Below the pieces are notes generated by a model. It saw nothing but the letters and a program-made list of their open reading frames with translations. It ran no database searches and had not been told where the DNA came from. A program made the position numbers and the translations under genes. This document shows positions 37,574-47,348 of a stretch of 64,000 nucleotides of DNA, in pieces (the stretch's first letter is position 1; each line of letters opens with the position of its first letter). The DNA comes from Hydrogenophaga sp. (GTDB taxonomy: Bacteria > Pseudomonadota > Gammaproteobacteria > Burkholderiales > Burkholderiaceae_C): the NCBI RefSeq assembly GCF_019635465.1, contig NZ_JAHBZK010000005.1, positions 124,001-188,000 of the forward strand. The letters run 5' to 3'.

Positions 37574-38388
37574 GCGCCGACGACGCCTGGGTTCGCGCGC
37601 TCGACGCACGCCAGCGCGCCATGCTGGCCGAGATGGGGATCAAGGTGTGGCTGCCGAAGCCGGTCGCCGCTGAGCCTGCCCCAGCGCCGACACAGGCTGT
37701 CGACAACGCGCCGCCTGCACGGCCGGCACACGCGCCGGTGCGCCCCATGGCCACGCCCCTGGCCGCGCCCATGGCACCGCCCACGGCGCAGCCTGCTCCG
37801 GCGCGCAACGCCCCCGCACGCGGCGACGTGGCCCAGCTGGACTGGCCCGCCCTGCGCGAGGCCGTGGCGCAATGCCGCGCCTGCGGTTTGTGTGAATCGC
37901 GCCGGAACACGGTGTTCGGCGTGGGCCATACCCAGGCCGACTGGATGATCGTGGGCGAGGCGCCCGGCGAGCAGGAGGACCGGCAAGGCGAGCCCTTCGT
38001 GGGCGCGGCTGGCCAGTTGCTCGACGCCATGCTGCGCGCCTGCCACCGCTCGCGCACCGCCAACGATGCCAGCGGCGTCTTCATCGCCAATGTGCTGAAG
38101 TGCCGCCCACCGGCCAACCGCAACCCGACACCCGAGGAGGTGCTGCAGTGCGAGCCCTTCCTCGCCCGGCAGGTGGCGCTGGTGCAGCCGAAACTCATCA
38201 TCGCGATGGGGCGTTTTGCGGTGCAGGCGCTGCTCAAGACCAACGAGCCCATCGGGCGGTTGCGGGGGCGCGTGCACCACTACGAGGGCGTGCCCGTGAT
38301 CGTCACCTACCACCCCGCCTACCTGCTGCGCACCCCCACCGACAAGGGCAAGGCCTGGGCCGATCTTTGCCTGGCGATGTCGCAGTAA
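37570..38388 (+). CDS. Type 4 (4Fe-4S) uracil-DNA glycosylase
   Basis: 272 residues. It removes uracil from DNA. Cluster cysteines are in CRACGLC and in NVLKCRPPANRNPTPEEVLQC, and the type 4 motifs GEAPGEQEDRQGEPFVG and TYHPAYLLR are both present. Residues ~30-85 are a Pro/Ala-rich linker specific to this protein. It overlaps the rimI stop (ATGA). Its C-terminal frame ends 16 bases before the stop of the convergent DMT transporter gene. Confidence 0.94.
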   Translation: MSADDAWVRALDARQRAMLAEMGIKVWLPKPVAAEPAPAPTQAVDNAPPARPAHAPVRPMATPLAAPMAPPTAQPAPARNAPARGDVAQLDWPALREAVAQCRACGLCESRRNTVFGVGHTQADWMIVGEAPGEQEDRQGEPFVGAAGQLLDAMLRACHRSRTANDASGVFIANVLKCRPPANRNPTPEEVLQCEPFLARQVALVQPKLIIAMGRFAVQALLKTNEPIGRLRGRVHHYEGVPVIVTYHPAYLLRTPTDKGKAWADLCLAMSQ

Positions 38389-38404
38389 AGCGCCTGGCCC
38401 GGCG

Positions 38405-39325
38405 TCAGGCGTCGCTCGCCGAGCCGTCCTGAGCGGAGGCGGACTGTGTGGCGCGGGCAGGCCAAAGCACGGACGCGATGGCCACCATGATCAGCAGCAC
38501 GGCGGCCAGATCCTGCCAGTGCAGCACCTCGCCCAGCCACCAGGCTCCCGAGAACACACCCAGCACCGGGATCATCATCACGCTCAGCGTTGAGGCAATC
38601 GGCGGCAGGTCGCGCGCCAACACCAGCCAGGCCACCTGCGCGAACGCGAACACGCCAATCGCGTTGTAGAGGATGGAGGACCACACCATGGGCGACGGCA
38701 TCGACCAGCCATCACTCTCGAAGACCCAGGCCAGCAGCGTCATCCAGGTCGCGGTGAGCACGGTCATCCAGAACGACAGCGCCAGCGTCTGGTACGGCAA
38801 GGTGGTGCGGCGCATCATCTGCGTGCCCACCGCCCAGCCCGCCGCGGCCACCAGCATCATGGCCACGCCCTGGGGCGCGCCCGACAGGCGCACGAACTCG
38901 TGCCACAGCAGCAGCACAACGCCCAGGGCCGCCGCGGCCACGCCACCCCAGGCCCGCGACGGCAGGCGCTGGCCGAACCAGAACGCGCCCAGGATCGCCG
39001 AGAACACTGGCATGGTGTAGCCCAGGATGGCCGCGCGCCCGCTGGACAGCGACTGGATCGCCAGCACCGCCAGCGTGTGCCAGAACAGCATGTTGAAAAC
39101 TGTCAGCACTGCCAGTGCGCCCCAGTGCTCGCGCGCCACGCGAAACGGCACCCGCCGCCACACCAGCAGCAGCGCCAGCACGGGCAGGCCGATCCACATG
39201 CTGAGCACCCGGAAAGTCAGCGGCTGGTAGGCCATGATGCCCATCTTCATGATGGGCCAGTTGATGCCCCAGACCAGGGTGAGCACGGTGAGCAGCACCA
39301 GGTGCTGGCGGGAGATGGCATGCAT
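38405..39325 (-). CDS. EamA/DMT family permease
   Basis: 306 residues with ten hydrophobic helices in two EamA repeats ([21 protein letters not shown] near the start, a second at [13 protein letters not shown] onward). The conserved WG-N-WP and the short cytoplasmic termini match drug/metabolite exporters. The substrate cannot be told. The start at 39325 gives [12 protein letters not shown]. It is divergent from pyrF with a 71-base gap that contains a CTAGAAT box likely to serve as the pyrF -10. Confidence 0.88.
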   Translation of the reverse strand: MHAISRQHLVLLTVLTLVWGINWPIMKMGIMAYQPLTFRVLSMWIGLPVLALLLVWRRVPFRVAREHWGALAVLTVFNMLFWHTLAVLAIQSLSSGRAAILGYTMPVFSAILGAFWFGQRLPSRAWGGVAAAALGVVLLLWHEFVRLSGAPQGVAMMLVAAAGWAVGTQMMRRTTLPYQTLALSFWMTVLTATWMTLLAWVFESDGWSMPSPMVWSSILYNAIGVFAFAQVAWLVLARDLPPIASTLSVMMIPVLGVFSGAWWLGEVLHWQDLAAVLLIMVAIASVLWPARATQSASAQDGSASDA

Positions 39326-39396
39326 GGGCGCGCATCGTACGCGCTCACCAGGGCGCTCGCCGGGCCGCCAGGCCCCATCCACCTAGAATTCCGTCC

Positions 39397-40239
39397 ATGC
39401 TTTTCACCGACCAGTTGCAGGCCGCCACCCAGGCCAACGCCAGCCTGCTGTGCGTGGGCCTCGATCCCGACCCCGCCCGATTCCCGGCCGACCTGCGCGG
39501 CAACGCCGCTCGCATCTACGACTTCTGCGCCGCCATCGTCGACGCCACCGCCGACCTCGCCTGCGCCTTCAAACCCCAGATCGCCTACTTTGCGGCCCAC
39601 CGCGCCGAAGACCAGCTCGAGCGGCTGATCGCGCACATTCACCGCAACGCCCCCGGGGTGCCAGTCATCCTGGACGCCAAACGCGGTGACATCGGCAGCA
39701 CCGCCGAGCAATACGCCATCGAATCCTTCGAGCGCTACAACGCCGACGCCGTCACGCTCTCGCCGTTCATGGGTTTCGATTCCGTCGAGCCTTACCTCAG
39801 GCACCACGGCAAGGGCGCGTTCCTGTTGTGCCGCACCTCCAATCCGGGTGGGGACGATCTGCAGGCGCAGCGCCTGGCGTCGGTCGAGGGTCAACCCCTG
39901 CTCTACGAACACGTGGCCCGTCTGGCACAGGGGCCATGGAACCTCAACGGCCAGCTGGGCCTGGTGGTGGGCGCCACCTACCCCAACGAGATCGAGCGCG
40001 TGCGGGCCCTCGCCCCCACGCTGCCGTTGCTCATCCCGGGCGTCGGCGCACAAGGCGGTGACGCCACCGCCACCGTGCGCGCCGGCTTGCGCACCGACGG
40101 CGACGCGGTCACCGGCACCGTCGTCGTCAACTCCTCACGCGCCATCCTGTATGCGTCCGCCGGAGCCGACTTTGCCGCAGCGGCCCGCCAGGCGGCCTTG
40201 CGCACGCGTGCGGAATTGCACGCAGCGCGAAGCCGCTGA
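39397..40239 (+). CDS. pyrF: Orotidine 5'-phosphate decarboxylase, type 2
   Basis: 280 residues, last step of UMP synthesis. The active-site segment is [18 protein letters not shown] (Asp/Lys/Asp), and the substrate loop is [33 protein letters not shown]. The size fits the long beta-proteobacterial form. No downstream partner. Confidence 0.96.
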   Translation: MLFTDQLQAATQANASLLCVGLDPDPARFPADLRGNAARIYDFCAAIVDATADLACAFKPQIAYFAAHRAEDQLERLIAHIHRNAPGVPVILDAKRGDIGSTAEQYAIESFERYNADAVTLSPFMGFDSVEPYLRHHGKGAFLLCRTSNPGGDDLQAQRLASVEGQPLLYEHVARLAQGPWNLNGQLGLVVGATYPNEIERVRALAPTLPLLIPGVGAQGGDATATVRAGLRTDGDAVTGTVVVNSSRAILYASAGADFAAAARQAALRTRAELHAARSR

Positions 40240-40388
40240 ACGACCGGCGGCGCCGACGCACCCCCCAGTGGTATGCCGTTCGGCGGCTGCGGCGGGGCCG
40301 CGACAGCCCCCTGTAACGACACGCAACCCACCATCACGCTGCGATGACGGCTGCCTAGACTCGCCCTCCATCCAACAGGAGGACGGTC

Positions 40389-42242
40389 ATGGCAGCAAAG
40401 GAAATCGACCTGGCAGCCGACGGGAAGGTGATCGGTGATGCGCCCCACGTCGTGCAGGACAACGACCCGGGAGACACGGCATGGAAGACCGCCGCGGCCG
40501 TAGGTGCTGCAGCGGCGCTTGTCGCCTGCGGCGGTGGCGGCGGCGGTGGCAGCGGTGAAGAAGAACCGCCCTTCGTGCCTGTGGTGGACTTCTCCACCGC
40601 CGGCTACACCTACCTGGACGCCGGCAACGATCAGGAAGCCGCGCGCTTTCTGCAACAGGCCCAGTTCTCGTCGACCCGCGAAGAAATCGCCGCCGTGCGC
40701 AGCGAGGGCTACGCGATGTGGCTGGCGCGCCAGTTCCAGCAACCGCTCAAGTCCAGCGGCGTGGGCTGGCTCAACGCGCGTGGCTACGGCGTCAACGACA
40801 GCAACAACTATTACTTCAATACCTACCCGGCCGATTTCATGATCTGGGGCCAGCTCCTGAGTGGCCCCGACATGATGCGCAAGCGCTGTGCACTGGCGCT
40901 CTCGGAGCTGTGCGTGAGCTCGATGTCATCGGCCGAGTTCACCTGGCGCAGCCACGCCTACGGTTCGTGGTGGGACATGCTGGTGCGCAACGCCTTCGGC
41001 AACTTTCGCACCCTTCTCGAGGACGTGACCCTGCACCCCGCCATGGGCTACTTCCTCAACACCAAGGGCAACCAGAAGGAGAACACCTCCACCGGTCGCG
41101 TCCCAGATGAGAACTACGCGCGCGAGGTGATGCAGCTCTTCACCATCGGCCTGCTCGAGCTCAATCTGGACGGCACGCCCAAGATGAGCGGCGGCAACCC
41201 CATCGAGACTTACGGCCAGGACGACGTCACCAGCCTGGCGCGGGTCTTCACGGGTTGGGACTTCGACACCTCCGACGGCGTTCGGCTGACCCCACCGGGC
41301 CAGAGCTACACCATCGAGTCGTCGGCGTTCAGCGGCAAGCCCATGAGCCTGCGCGAGAGCCGTCACTCCACGCTGGAGGCACGCTTTCTGGGCGTGACCG
41401 TGCCCGCTGGCACGCCCGGGCGCGATGCGCTCAAGATCGCCCTGGACACGCTGTTCAACCACCCCAACGTCGGCCCGTTCGTGGCGCGCCAGATGATCCA
41501 GCGCCTGGTGACCAGCAACCCCAGCCCGGCCTACGTGCAACGTGTGGCGACCAAGTTCAACGACAACGGCAAGGGCGAGCGCGGCGACATGAAGGCGCTC
41601 TGGCTGTCCATCCTGCTCGATGAGGAAGCGCGCGGCCCCGCCTCGCTGGCCAGCGACAGCTTCGGCAAGCTGCGCGAGCCCATGCTGCGCTTCATTCAGT
41701 GGGCGCGCAGCTTCGCCGTCAGCTCGGCCGCCGGCAGCTGGAAGATCTTCGATCTGAGCAACGGTGGGACGCAGCTTGGCCAGAGCCCGCTGCGTTCGCC
41801 CTCGGTGTTCAATTTCTTCCGCCCCGGCTACGTGCCACCGGGTACGGCCATGGCCACCAGCGACGCCACCTCGCCCGAGTTCCAGCTCGTCAACGAGACC
41901 AGCGTGGGCGGCTACCTCAATTTCATGCAGAGCGTGATCGAGCGCGGCATCAACTGCCCCAACCCCGGCGTGCCGCAGGCGGCCTACAACAACTACGCCT
42001 ACGACGTGCAGGCCAACTACTACCGCGAGCTGGCGCTGGTGACCGATGCCGCCGCGCTGATCGATCACCTCAACCTGGTGCTCACGGCCGGGCGCATCTC
42101 ACCGGCCTCGCGCACCATCATGGTCAACGCCCTGGAGGCCACACCGGTCACGGCAGCCAGCAGCGCCACCGTCAAGAACCGCCGCGTCTGGGCCGCGGTA
42201 TTCATGGTGATGGGGTGCCCCGAGTACCTGATCCAGAAGTGA
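40389..42242 (+). CDS. DUF1800 protein, probable exported lipoprotein-like protein
   Basis: 617 residues. The N-terminus has ~30 hydrophilic residues and then the hydrophobic segment WKTAAAVGAAAALVAC-GGGGGGGSG, a possible lipobox with an unusually late position. The DUF1800 body shows WLARQFQQPLKSSGVGW, DYNFARE-type NYAREVMQLFTIGLLELNLDGTPK and FNFFRPGYVPPG. DUF1800 proteins nearly always lie beside DUF1501, as here (15 bases away), and are suspected to act in secretion or polysaccharide-related processes; function unknown. Start context: ACAGGAGGACGGTC before the ATG. Confidence 0.87.
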   Translation: MAAKEIDLAADGKVIGDAPHVVQDNDPGDTAWKTAAAVGAAAALVACGGGGGGGSGEEEPPFVPVVDFSTAGYTYLDAGNDQEAARFLQQAQFSSTREEIAAVRSEGYAMWLARQFQQPLKSSGVGWLNARGYGVNDSNNYYFNTYPADFMIWGQLLSGPDMMRKRCALALSELCVSSMSSAEFTWRSHAYGSWWDMLVRNAFGNFRTLLEDVTLHPAMGYFLNTKGNQKENTSTGRVPDENYAREVMQLFTIGLLELNLDGTPKMSGGNPIETYGQDDVTSLARVFTGWDFDTSDGVRLTPPGQSYTIESSAFSGKPMSLRESRHSTLEARFLGVTVPAGTPGRDALKIALDTLFNHPNVGPFVARQMIQRLVTSNPSPAYVQRVATKFNDNGKGERGDMKALWLSILLDEEARGPASLASDSFGKLREPMLRFIQWARSFAVSSAAGSWKIFDLSNGGTQLGQSPLRSPSVFNFFRPGYVPPGTAMATSDATSPEFQLVNETSVGGYLNFMQSVIERGINCPNPGVPQAAYNNYAYDVQANYYRELALVTDAAALIDHLNLVLTAGRISPASRTIMVNALEATPVTAASSATVKNRRVWAAVFMVMGCPEYLIQK

Positions 42243-42256
42243 AACGGGAGGCCACC

Positions 42257-43690
42257 ATGCATTTCATCAACCCCGACAAGTACAACCGCCGCGCCTTCCT
42301 GCGCCGCGCCGGCCAGCTCGCTTTCACCGGTGCGGCCATGCCCACCGTGATGAACCTGGCCGCCATGGGCGAGGCCGCCGCCTTCAACGCCACCGACTAC
42401 AAGGCGCTGGTCTGCGTCTTCCTGTTCGGCGGCAACGACTACGCCAACACCGTCATCAACTACGACACCACCAGCCACGGCCAGTACAGCACCATCCGCG
42501 GCGGCATTGCCATCGCGCGCGGCGACCTGACCGCCACCGCCCTCAACCCCACCACGCCGCTGCCCGGTGGTGTGCAATACGCCTTTCACCCGTCCATGAC
42601 CGGGTTGGCGGGGTTGTTCAACGGTGGTGCCGCGGCGGTGCAGCTCAACGTCGGCCCGCTGGTGGTGCCCATGACGCGCCAGCAGTACAACGCCAACAGC
42701 GCCGCTTACCCACGCCCGCCCAAGCTGTTCTCGCACAACGACCAGCAGTCGGTGTGGATGAGCTCGGCCGCCGAGGGTTCCACCACCGGCTGGGGTGGCC
42801 AGATCGGCGACCTCGCGCGCTCGTCCAACAACCCCAACAACGTGCTGACCTGTGTCTCGGTGGCCGGCAACACCGTGTTCCTCTCGGGCGATCAGGCGCT
42901 GAGTTACCAGGTCAGCTCCAACGGCGCGGTGCGCATCAACTGCCTCAATGGCAACGTCTACAACTCATCGGCGGTGCGCTCGGCCATGCTTCAGCTGGCG
43001 CTGCAGACTCGCACCCACCCGCTCGAGAACGAATACAACCTCGTCACCGCACGCGCCTTCAGCACCGAGGGCGCCATCACCAACGCGCTGGCGGCCTACC
43101 CAGCCACCGACGCGCCCTTTAGCGCCTTCCCCAGCAACGGTCTGGCCAACCAGCTCAAGCTGGTGGCGCGCCTGATTGCCGCGCGCGACACGCTGGGCAC
43201 CAAACGCCAGGTGTTCTTTGTGTCCATGGGTGGCTTCGACCTGCACGACAACCTCATCACCAACCAGGCCAACCTGATGGGCCAGCTCAGCAGCGCGCTC
43301 ACCGCCTTCTACGACGCCACCGTGCAGCTCGGTGTTTCCGACAAGGTCACCGCGTTCACCGCGTCCGACTTCGGCCGCACACTGACCTCCAACGGCGACG
43401 GCTCCGACCACGGCTGGGGGTCGCACCACCTGCTGGTGGGTGGCGCTGTCAAAGGGGCCGCGCTGTATGGCAAGGCGCCACCGGTGAGCGTGACCAACAG
43501 CACCACCGACGCCTTCGACCAATGGCACGTGGGCCAGGGGCGGCTGCTGCCGAGCACCTCGGTTACGCAGTACGCGGCCACGCTGGCCAAGTGGTTCGGC
43601 GTGGAGGCCGCCGAGATGCCGCAGGTGCTGCCTTACTACAGCAACTTCGGCGGCGCCGAATATCCGGTCGACGTGGGCTTCATGGCCTGA
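42257..43690 (+). CDS. DUF1501 (Tat-type exported) protein
   Basis: 477 residues. The N-terminus NRRAFLRRAGQLAFTGAAMPTV is a Tat-like signal (RRAFL), followed by the sulfatase/alkaline-phosphatase-like DUF1501 region: LVCVFLFGGNDYANTVI, PKLFSHNDQQSVW, VFFVSMGGFDLHDNLI and FTASDFGRTLTSNGDGSDHGWGSHHLLVGG. Metal-binding His/Asp positions appear intact. It is coupled with the DUF1800 gene; both are presumably exported and act together. Substrate unknown. Confidence 0.88.
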   Translation: MHFINPDKYNRRAFLRRAGQLAFTGAAMPTVMNLAAMGEAAAFNATDYKALVCVFLFGGNDYANTVINYDTTSHGQYSTIRGGIAIARGDLTATALNPTTPLPGGVQYAFHPSMTGLAGLFNGGAAAVQLNVGPLVVPMTRQQYNANSAAYPRPPKLFSHNDQQSVWMSSAAEGSTTGWGGQIGDLARSSNNPNNVLTCVSVAGNTVFLSGDQALSYQVSSNGAVRINCLNGNVYNSSAVRSAMLQLALQTRTHPLENEYNLVTARAFSTEGAITNALAAYPATDAPFSAFPSNGLANQLKLVARLIAARDTLGTKRQVFFVSMGGFDLHDNLITNQANLMGQLSSALTAFYDATVQLGVSDKVTAFTASDFGRTLTSNGDGSDHGWGSHHLLVGGAVKGAALYGKAPPVSVTNSTTDAFDQWHVGQGRLLPSTSVTQYAATLAKWFGVEAAEMPQVLPYYSNFGGAEYPVDVGFMA

Positions 43691-43732
43691 ACCTGCGCGT
43701 CGCGGGGCCCGAAACCTGTGTGACACCAGGGG

Positions 43733-43767
43733 CGATCATGGGCGCCTAGCATGAGCGCCCATGATCG
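43733..43767. promoter_or_regulatory. Perfect 13-bp inverted repeat covering the first GST start codon
   Basis: Arms CGATCATGGGCGC (43733-43745) and GCGCCCATGATCG (43755-43767) flank a 9-base loop. The right arm contains the ATG at 43761. It could be an operator overlapping the promoter, or a hairpin that hides the start codon. No T-run follows. Confidence 0.5.
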
Positions 43768-44474
43768 ATCTCTACACCGCCGCCACCCCCAACGGACACA
43801 AGGTCTCGATCGCGCTGGAGGAGCTGGGCCTGCCCTACACCCTCAAGGTGCTCGATCTGGCCGCCGGCCAGCAAAAGCAGCCCGCCTTCCTGACCATCAA
43901 CCCCAATGGCCGCATCCCCGCCATCGTCGACCGAGAGGCCGATGACTTCGCGGTGTTCGAGTCTGGCGCCTGCCTGATCTACCTTGCCGAGAAGACCGGC
44001 CAGCTCATGCCCGCCGACACAAAGGGGCGCTCGCTGGTGCTGCAGTGGCTGATGTTCCAGATGGGTGGCATCGGGCCCATGATGGGCCAGGCCAATGTGT
44101 TCTTCCGCTATTTCCCCGAGAAAATCCCGGCGGTCATCGACCGCTACCAGGGCGAGAGCAAGCGGCTGTTTCGCGTGCTCGACGACCGCCTCAAAGACCA
44201 CGAATTCCTGGCTGGCGATTACTCCATTGCCGACATCGCCAACTGGGCCTGGGTGCGCACGCACCGGTGGTCGGGCGTCGAGGTGGACGACCTGCCCCAC
44301 CTCAAACGCTGGCGCGACGCCATCCGGGCGCGGCCTGCGGTGCAACGCGGCATCGAGGCCCCGCCGTCGCGCGTGGATCTCACGCGCGACGGCGACGCCG
44401 CGGCCAAGCGGTTCTCGGAGGAAGCTCGGCGCATGGTGGAAACCGGGCAGTCGCTCAAGGAGGACCGGCGATGA
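43761..44474 (+). CDS. Glutathione S-transferase family protein (YfcG/Ure2-like)
   Basis: 237 residues. N-terminal thioredoxin-like domain ([29 protein letters not shown], cis-Pro in [23 protein letters not shown]) and all-helical C-terminal domain ([25 protein letters not shown]). The Asn-Gly-His at the active-site position is typical of YfcG-type disulfide reductases. The last ~25 residues are a charged tail. ATGA overlap with the next GST suggests one transcript. Confidence 0.9.
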   Translation: MIDLYTAATPNGHKVSIALEELGLPYTLKVLDLAAGQQKQPAFLTINPNGRIPAIVDREADDFAVFESGACLIYLAEKTGQLMPADTKGRSLVLQWLMFQMGGIGPMMGQANVFFRYFPEKIPAVIDRYQGESKRLFRVLDDRLKDHEFLAGDYSIADIANWAWVRTHRWSGVEVDDLPHLKRWRDAIRARPAVQRGIEAPPSRVDLTRDGDAAAKRFSEEARRMVETGQSLKEDRR

Positions 44475-45079
44475 AGCTCTACGTCAGTGAGCGCGCACCC
44501 AACCCGCGGCGGGTGCAGATGTTCATCGCCGCGAAAGGCATTACCGGCATCACCGAGGTGCTGGTCGACATCAACGCGCACGAACACCGCCAGGCAGAGT
44601 TCCTCGCGCGCAACCCGATGGCGCGCATCCCGATCCTTGAGCTCGACGACGGCCGCTGCCTGAGCGAATCGCGCGCGATCTGCAGCTACCTCGAAGGCCT
44701 GTACCCCGAGCCCAACCTGATGGGCCGCGACGCCGATGAGCGCGCCTTCATCGAGATGCACGACCGCCACGTGGAGTGGTACCTCACCCTGCCGCTGGCC
44801 CAGGCCATCCGCCACCAGCACCCCGGTCTGGCCGTGCTGGAGCAGCCCCAGTTCCCCGAGTTCGGCGCCTCGCAGCAAGCCAAGGCCATGGACTCGGTGC
44901 GCTGGCTCGATGGCGTGCTGCAGCGCCAACCCTGGGTTGCCGGCGAACGCTTCACCATCGCCGACATCACCGCCTTCTGCACCATCGAATTCGCGCGGCT
45001 GCTGAAGTTCAAACCCGGCGAGCAGGGTTTTGGCGCGCTGCAGGCCTGGCGCGATCGCGTGGCGGCGCAGGTGCCCTGA
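44471..45079 (+). CDS. Glutathione S-transferase family protein
   Basis: 202 residues. GST N-terminal domain [23 protein letters not shown] with [32 protein letters not shown]-terminal helical domain with [24 protein letters not shown]. It differs from its neighbour in the active-site segment (APNPRRV), so the two are not recent duplicates. Its start overlaps the previous stop. Substrate unknown; a detoxification role is only general. Confidence 0.9.
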   Translation: MKLYVSERAPNPRRVQMFIAAKGITGITEVLVDINAHEHRQAEFLARNPMARIPILELDDGRCLSESRAICSYLEGLYPEPNLMGRDADERAFIEMHDRHVEWYLTLPLAQAIRHQHPGLAVLEQPQFPEFGASQQAKAMDSVRWLDGVLQRQPWVAGERFTIADITAFCTIEFARLLKFKPGEQGFGALQAWRDRVAAQVP

Positions 45080-45110
45080 CCTGCTACACGCCACCTGCCA
45101 ACCAGCCCGT

Positions 45111-45713
45111 ATGCACATCGCCATCCTCACCTTCCAGGGCTTCAACGAGCTCGACTCCCTGATCGCACTCGGCGTGCTCAACCGCGTCAAAGAGCCCGGC
45201 TGGCGCGTCACGCTGTGCTGCCCCGAGCCCCAGGTGACCTCCATGAACGGCGTCACCGTGCACGCCCAGTCGACGCTGGAAGAAGCCGCCAGCGCCGACG
45301 CCGTTCTGGTCGGCAGTGGCATCAGGACACGGGACATCGTCGCCACGCCCGGGTTGCTGTCGCGCATCCGGCTCGACCCTGCGAAGCAACTGGTGGGAGC
45401 GCAATGCTCCGGCACGCTGATCCTGGCCAGGCTGGGTCTGGTGAGCGACATCCCCGCGTGCACCGACCTGACCACCAAACCCTGGGTGGTCGAAGCCGGC
45501 GTGCAGGTGCTCAACCAAGCCTTTTATGCGCGCGGCAACCTCGCCACTGCCGGCGGCTGCCTCGCGGCGTCCTACCTGGCCGCCTGGGTCATCGCCCGCA
45601 CCGAAGGCATGGACGCCGCCGCAGCGGCACTGCACTATGTGGCCCCGGTCGGCGAAAAGGATGACTTCGTGGCCAACGCGCTGCGCCACATTGCGCCGTG
45701 TTTGCCCGCGTGA
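45111..45713 (+). CDS. DJ-1/PfpI family protein (class I glutamine-amidotransferase-like)
   Basis: 200 residues. MHIAILTFQGFNELDSLIALGVLNR at the N-terminus and the nucleophile elbow VGAQCSGTLILARLGL with the Cys of QCSG in the position of the DJ-1 Cys. A later ATAGGCLAASYLAAWVI helix fits transcription-factor-like or hydratase-like subgroups. Neither a helix-turn-helix nor a PfpI protease His is obvious. It follows the second GST by 31 bases and could share its transcript. Confidence 0.85.
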   Translation: MHIAILTFQGFNELDSLIALGVLNRVKEPGWRVTLCCPEPQVTSMNGVTVHAQSTLEEAASADAVLVGSGIRTRDIVATPGLLSRIRLDPAKQLVGAQCSGTLILARLGLVSDIPACTDLTTKPWVVEAGVQVLNQAFYARGNLATAGGCLAASYLAAWVIARTEGMDAAAAALHYVAPVGEKDDFVANALRHIAPCLPA

Positions 45714-45823
45714 AACGGGTTTGACGCCAGCAATTTGCGGGACAAGACCCTGGCATGCGGCTACCGGCCAGAGGTGCCCGTTCGGTACGTGTAGAAACCA
45801 CAAACCAGACTTCCTTCCTACCT

Positions 45824-46441
45824 ATGTCTTCCACAGTTCCTGGCGCTGCGGGCTACGGCGCGAACGCGTCGGTGTTGGCCTCACAGTACGAGAGCATCAC
45901 CTTCTCAGAGGTCTACCGCGACCTACTGCACCTTTTTCCCGTACAGCCCTGTGCGGTGCTGGACATTGGAGCGGGCTCGGGTCGAGATGCTGCAGAACTT
46001 TCGCGACGCGGCCATCAAGTTGTTGCAGTAGAGCCCACAGCAGAGCTTCGCGCCGAGGGGCAACACATCCACCGCGAGCTGGCGATCGAATGGGTGGACG
46101 ATCATCTCCCGACGCTCGCAGCGCTGAGGCGAACGAAGCGGCGGTTCGATGTGGTCTTGCTCACGGCGGTGTGGATGCACCTTGATGAAAGTGAGCGGAG
46201 CGCTGCCATGGAAGCGCTCGCCGAACTTTCTGCAGAGGGCGGTGTGATCTTCATGTCGCTGCGCCACGGCCCCATACCCGAAGGCAGAAGGATGTTCGAA
46301 GTTTCTGCCAAAGACACCATTCAATTGGCAGCTGGTTTCGGTTTTCGCTGTGATTTCGAAGCCGAACGTGAGGACATGCTGGGACGGTCAGAAGTGAGAT
46401 GGAGCTTCCTGGCGCTACACAAGAGGGTCGCTCATCGGTAG
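45824..46441 (+). CDS. Class I SAM-dependent methyltransferase
   Basis: 205 residues. Motif I VLDIGAGSGRDAAELSRRGHQVVAVEPTAELR, motif II-like FDVVLLTAVWMHLDES and post-region GVIFMSLRHGPIPEGRRMFEV are clear. No target can be named; the low similarity to tRNA or ubiquinone methyltransferases suggests a small-molecule or resistance-type enzyme. The start ATG at 45824 gives MSSTVPGAAGYGANAS; the frame is open further upstream. Codon use is noticeably less GC-biased than in its neighbours, a sign of recent acquisition. Confidence 0.82.
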   Translation: MSSTVPGAAGYGANASVLASQYESITFSEVYRDLLHLFPVQPCAVLDIGAGSGRDAAELSRRGHQVVAVEPTAELRAEGQHIHRELAIEWVDDHLPTLAALRRTKRRFDVVLLTAVWMHLDESERSAAMEALAELSAEGGVIFMSLRHGPIPEGRRMFEVSAKDTIQLAAGFGFRCDFEAEREDMLGRSEVRWSFLALHKRVAHR

Positions 46442-46651
46442 TCTCTACATCCGGTTCGGGCCCAGGCAAGCCGTGACCCCAAGTCCCACTGGGGGAAGTC
46501 CTTGTCCTCCGCCATGTGCGGCGCTATGCGCTTCATCCGCCCGTGGCCGCATTTCGCACCTCCACCTTGGCAATTCGTCTCAGCCCGTTGGGCAGTGCGT
46601 CCGGTAGCCACCACAGTGCGCGCATCCGATGAATGCCCCCAAGGAGCCGTC

Positions 46652-47185
46652 ATGCTGCTGCAACTCTTGATTCAACATCCGTCCGCCGTTATTCCGATCG
46701 TTCGCTCAACGCCACTGTGGGTATGGGGCTTGCTCGCGGGCCTGCTCGCGCTGGGCGCCAGCCAGGCGCGCGATCGCACGGCCAGCCTGGCGCGCGTTTC
46801 CCTGTTTCCGGTGGCCATGACCATCTTTTCGGCCTGGGGCGCACTGGCCGCCCTGGGCACATCGCCCCACCTCAAGCTTTTGATCGCAACCTGGCTTCTG
46901 ACCGCCCTGATCACCGTCGGCCTGGTTGCCCGGGGCCGCAGCGCTGCCCGCTACGACGCGACAACGCGCCGGTTCGCGCTGCCGGGCAGCCTCGTGCCGC
47001 TGCTCCTGATCACCGCCATCTTTCTGGTGAAGTATGTGGTGGGGGTGGACATGGCGATGGCGCCGCAGCTGGTGCGCAACCTCGCGTATGTGCTGTGTGT
47101 CGCGGCGCTGTATGGGACTTTCTGCGGGGTCTTCATGGGGCGCGCCCTGCGCCTGTGGCGCCTGCCGACGCTGCGCGCCGGATGA
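46652..47185 (+). CDS. Four-helix integral membrane protein of unknown function (DUF6622-like)
   Basis: 177 residues with about five hydrophobic helices (VRSTPLWVWGLLAGLLALGAS, LFPVAMTIFSAWGALAALG, LLIATWLLTALITVGLVAR, GSLVPLLLITAIFLVKYVVG, LAYVLCVAALYGTFCGVFMG). AAGGAG lies 6 bases before the ATG at 46652, which decides the start. The size and helix pattern resemble the DUF6622 type (family assignment uncertain). No clear operon partner. The 210 bases before it hold nothing I can identify. Confidence 0.72.
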   Translation: MLLQLLIQHPSAVIPIVRSTPLWVWGLLAGLLALGASQARDRTASLARVSLFPVAMTIFSAWGALAALGTSPHLKLLIATWLLTALITVGLVARGRSAARYDATTRRFALPGSLVPLLLITAIFLVKYVVGVDMAMAPQLVRNLAYVLCVAALYGTFCGVFMGRALRLWRLPTLRAG

Positions 47186-47304
47186 GCCTGCGCCACACGA
47201 AGGGCTGACCCCGTCCGCGGCCCGGCACCCTGCACGCCTTAGCCCCTGTCCAGTCGGTTCCGCCCGGAACCGGGCGCCGTTTGTCACCCTTGCGGCAGTT
47301 GGCA

Positions 47305-47338
47305 CCCATCTTGCATCACGTCTTGTATCCAAGATGGG
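47305..47338. promoter_or_regulatory. Inverted-repeat operator upstream of atzF
   Basis: CCCATCTTG (47305-47313) and CAAGATGGG (47330-47338) are perfect 9-bp inverted arms 16 bases apart. Nested inside is TCTTG-TATC-CAAGA (47321-47334). GntR/FCD regulators bind TTGTATAC-type palindromes of this kind, and such a regulator ends this gene block (60493-61227). It lies 10 bases before the atzF ATG. Confidence 0.55.
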
Positions 47339-47348
47339 ATGACTCAAC

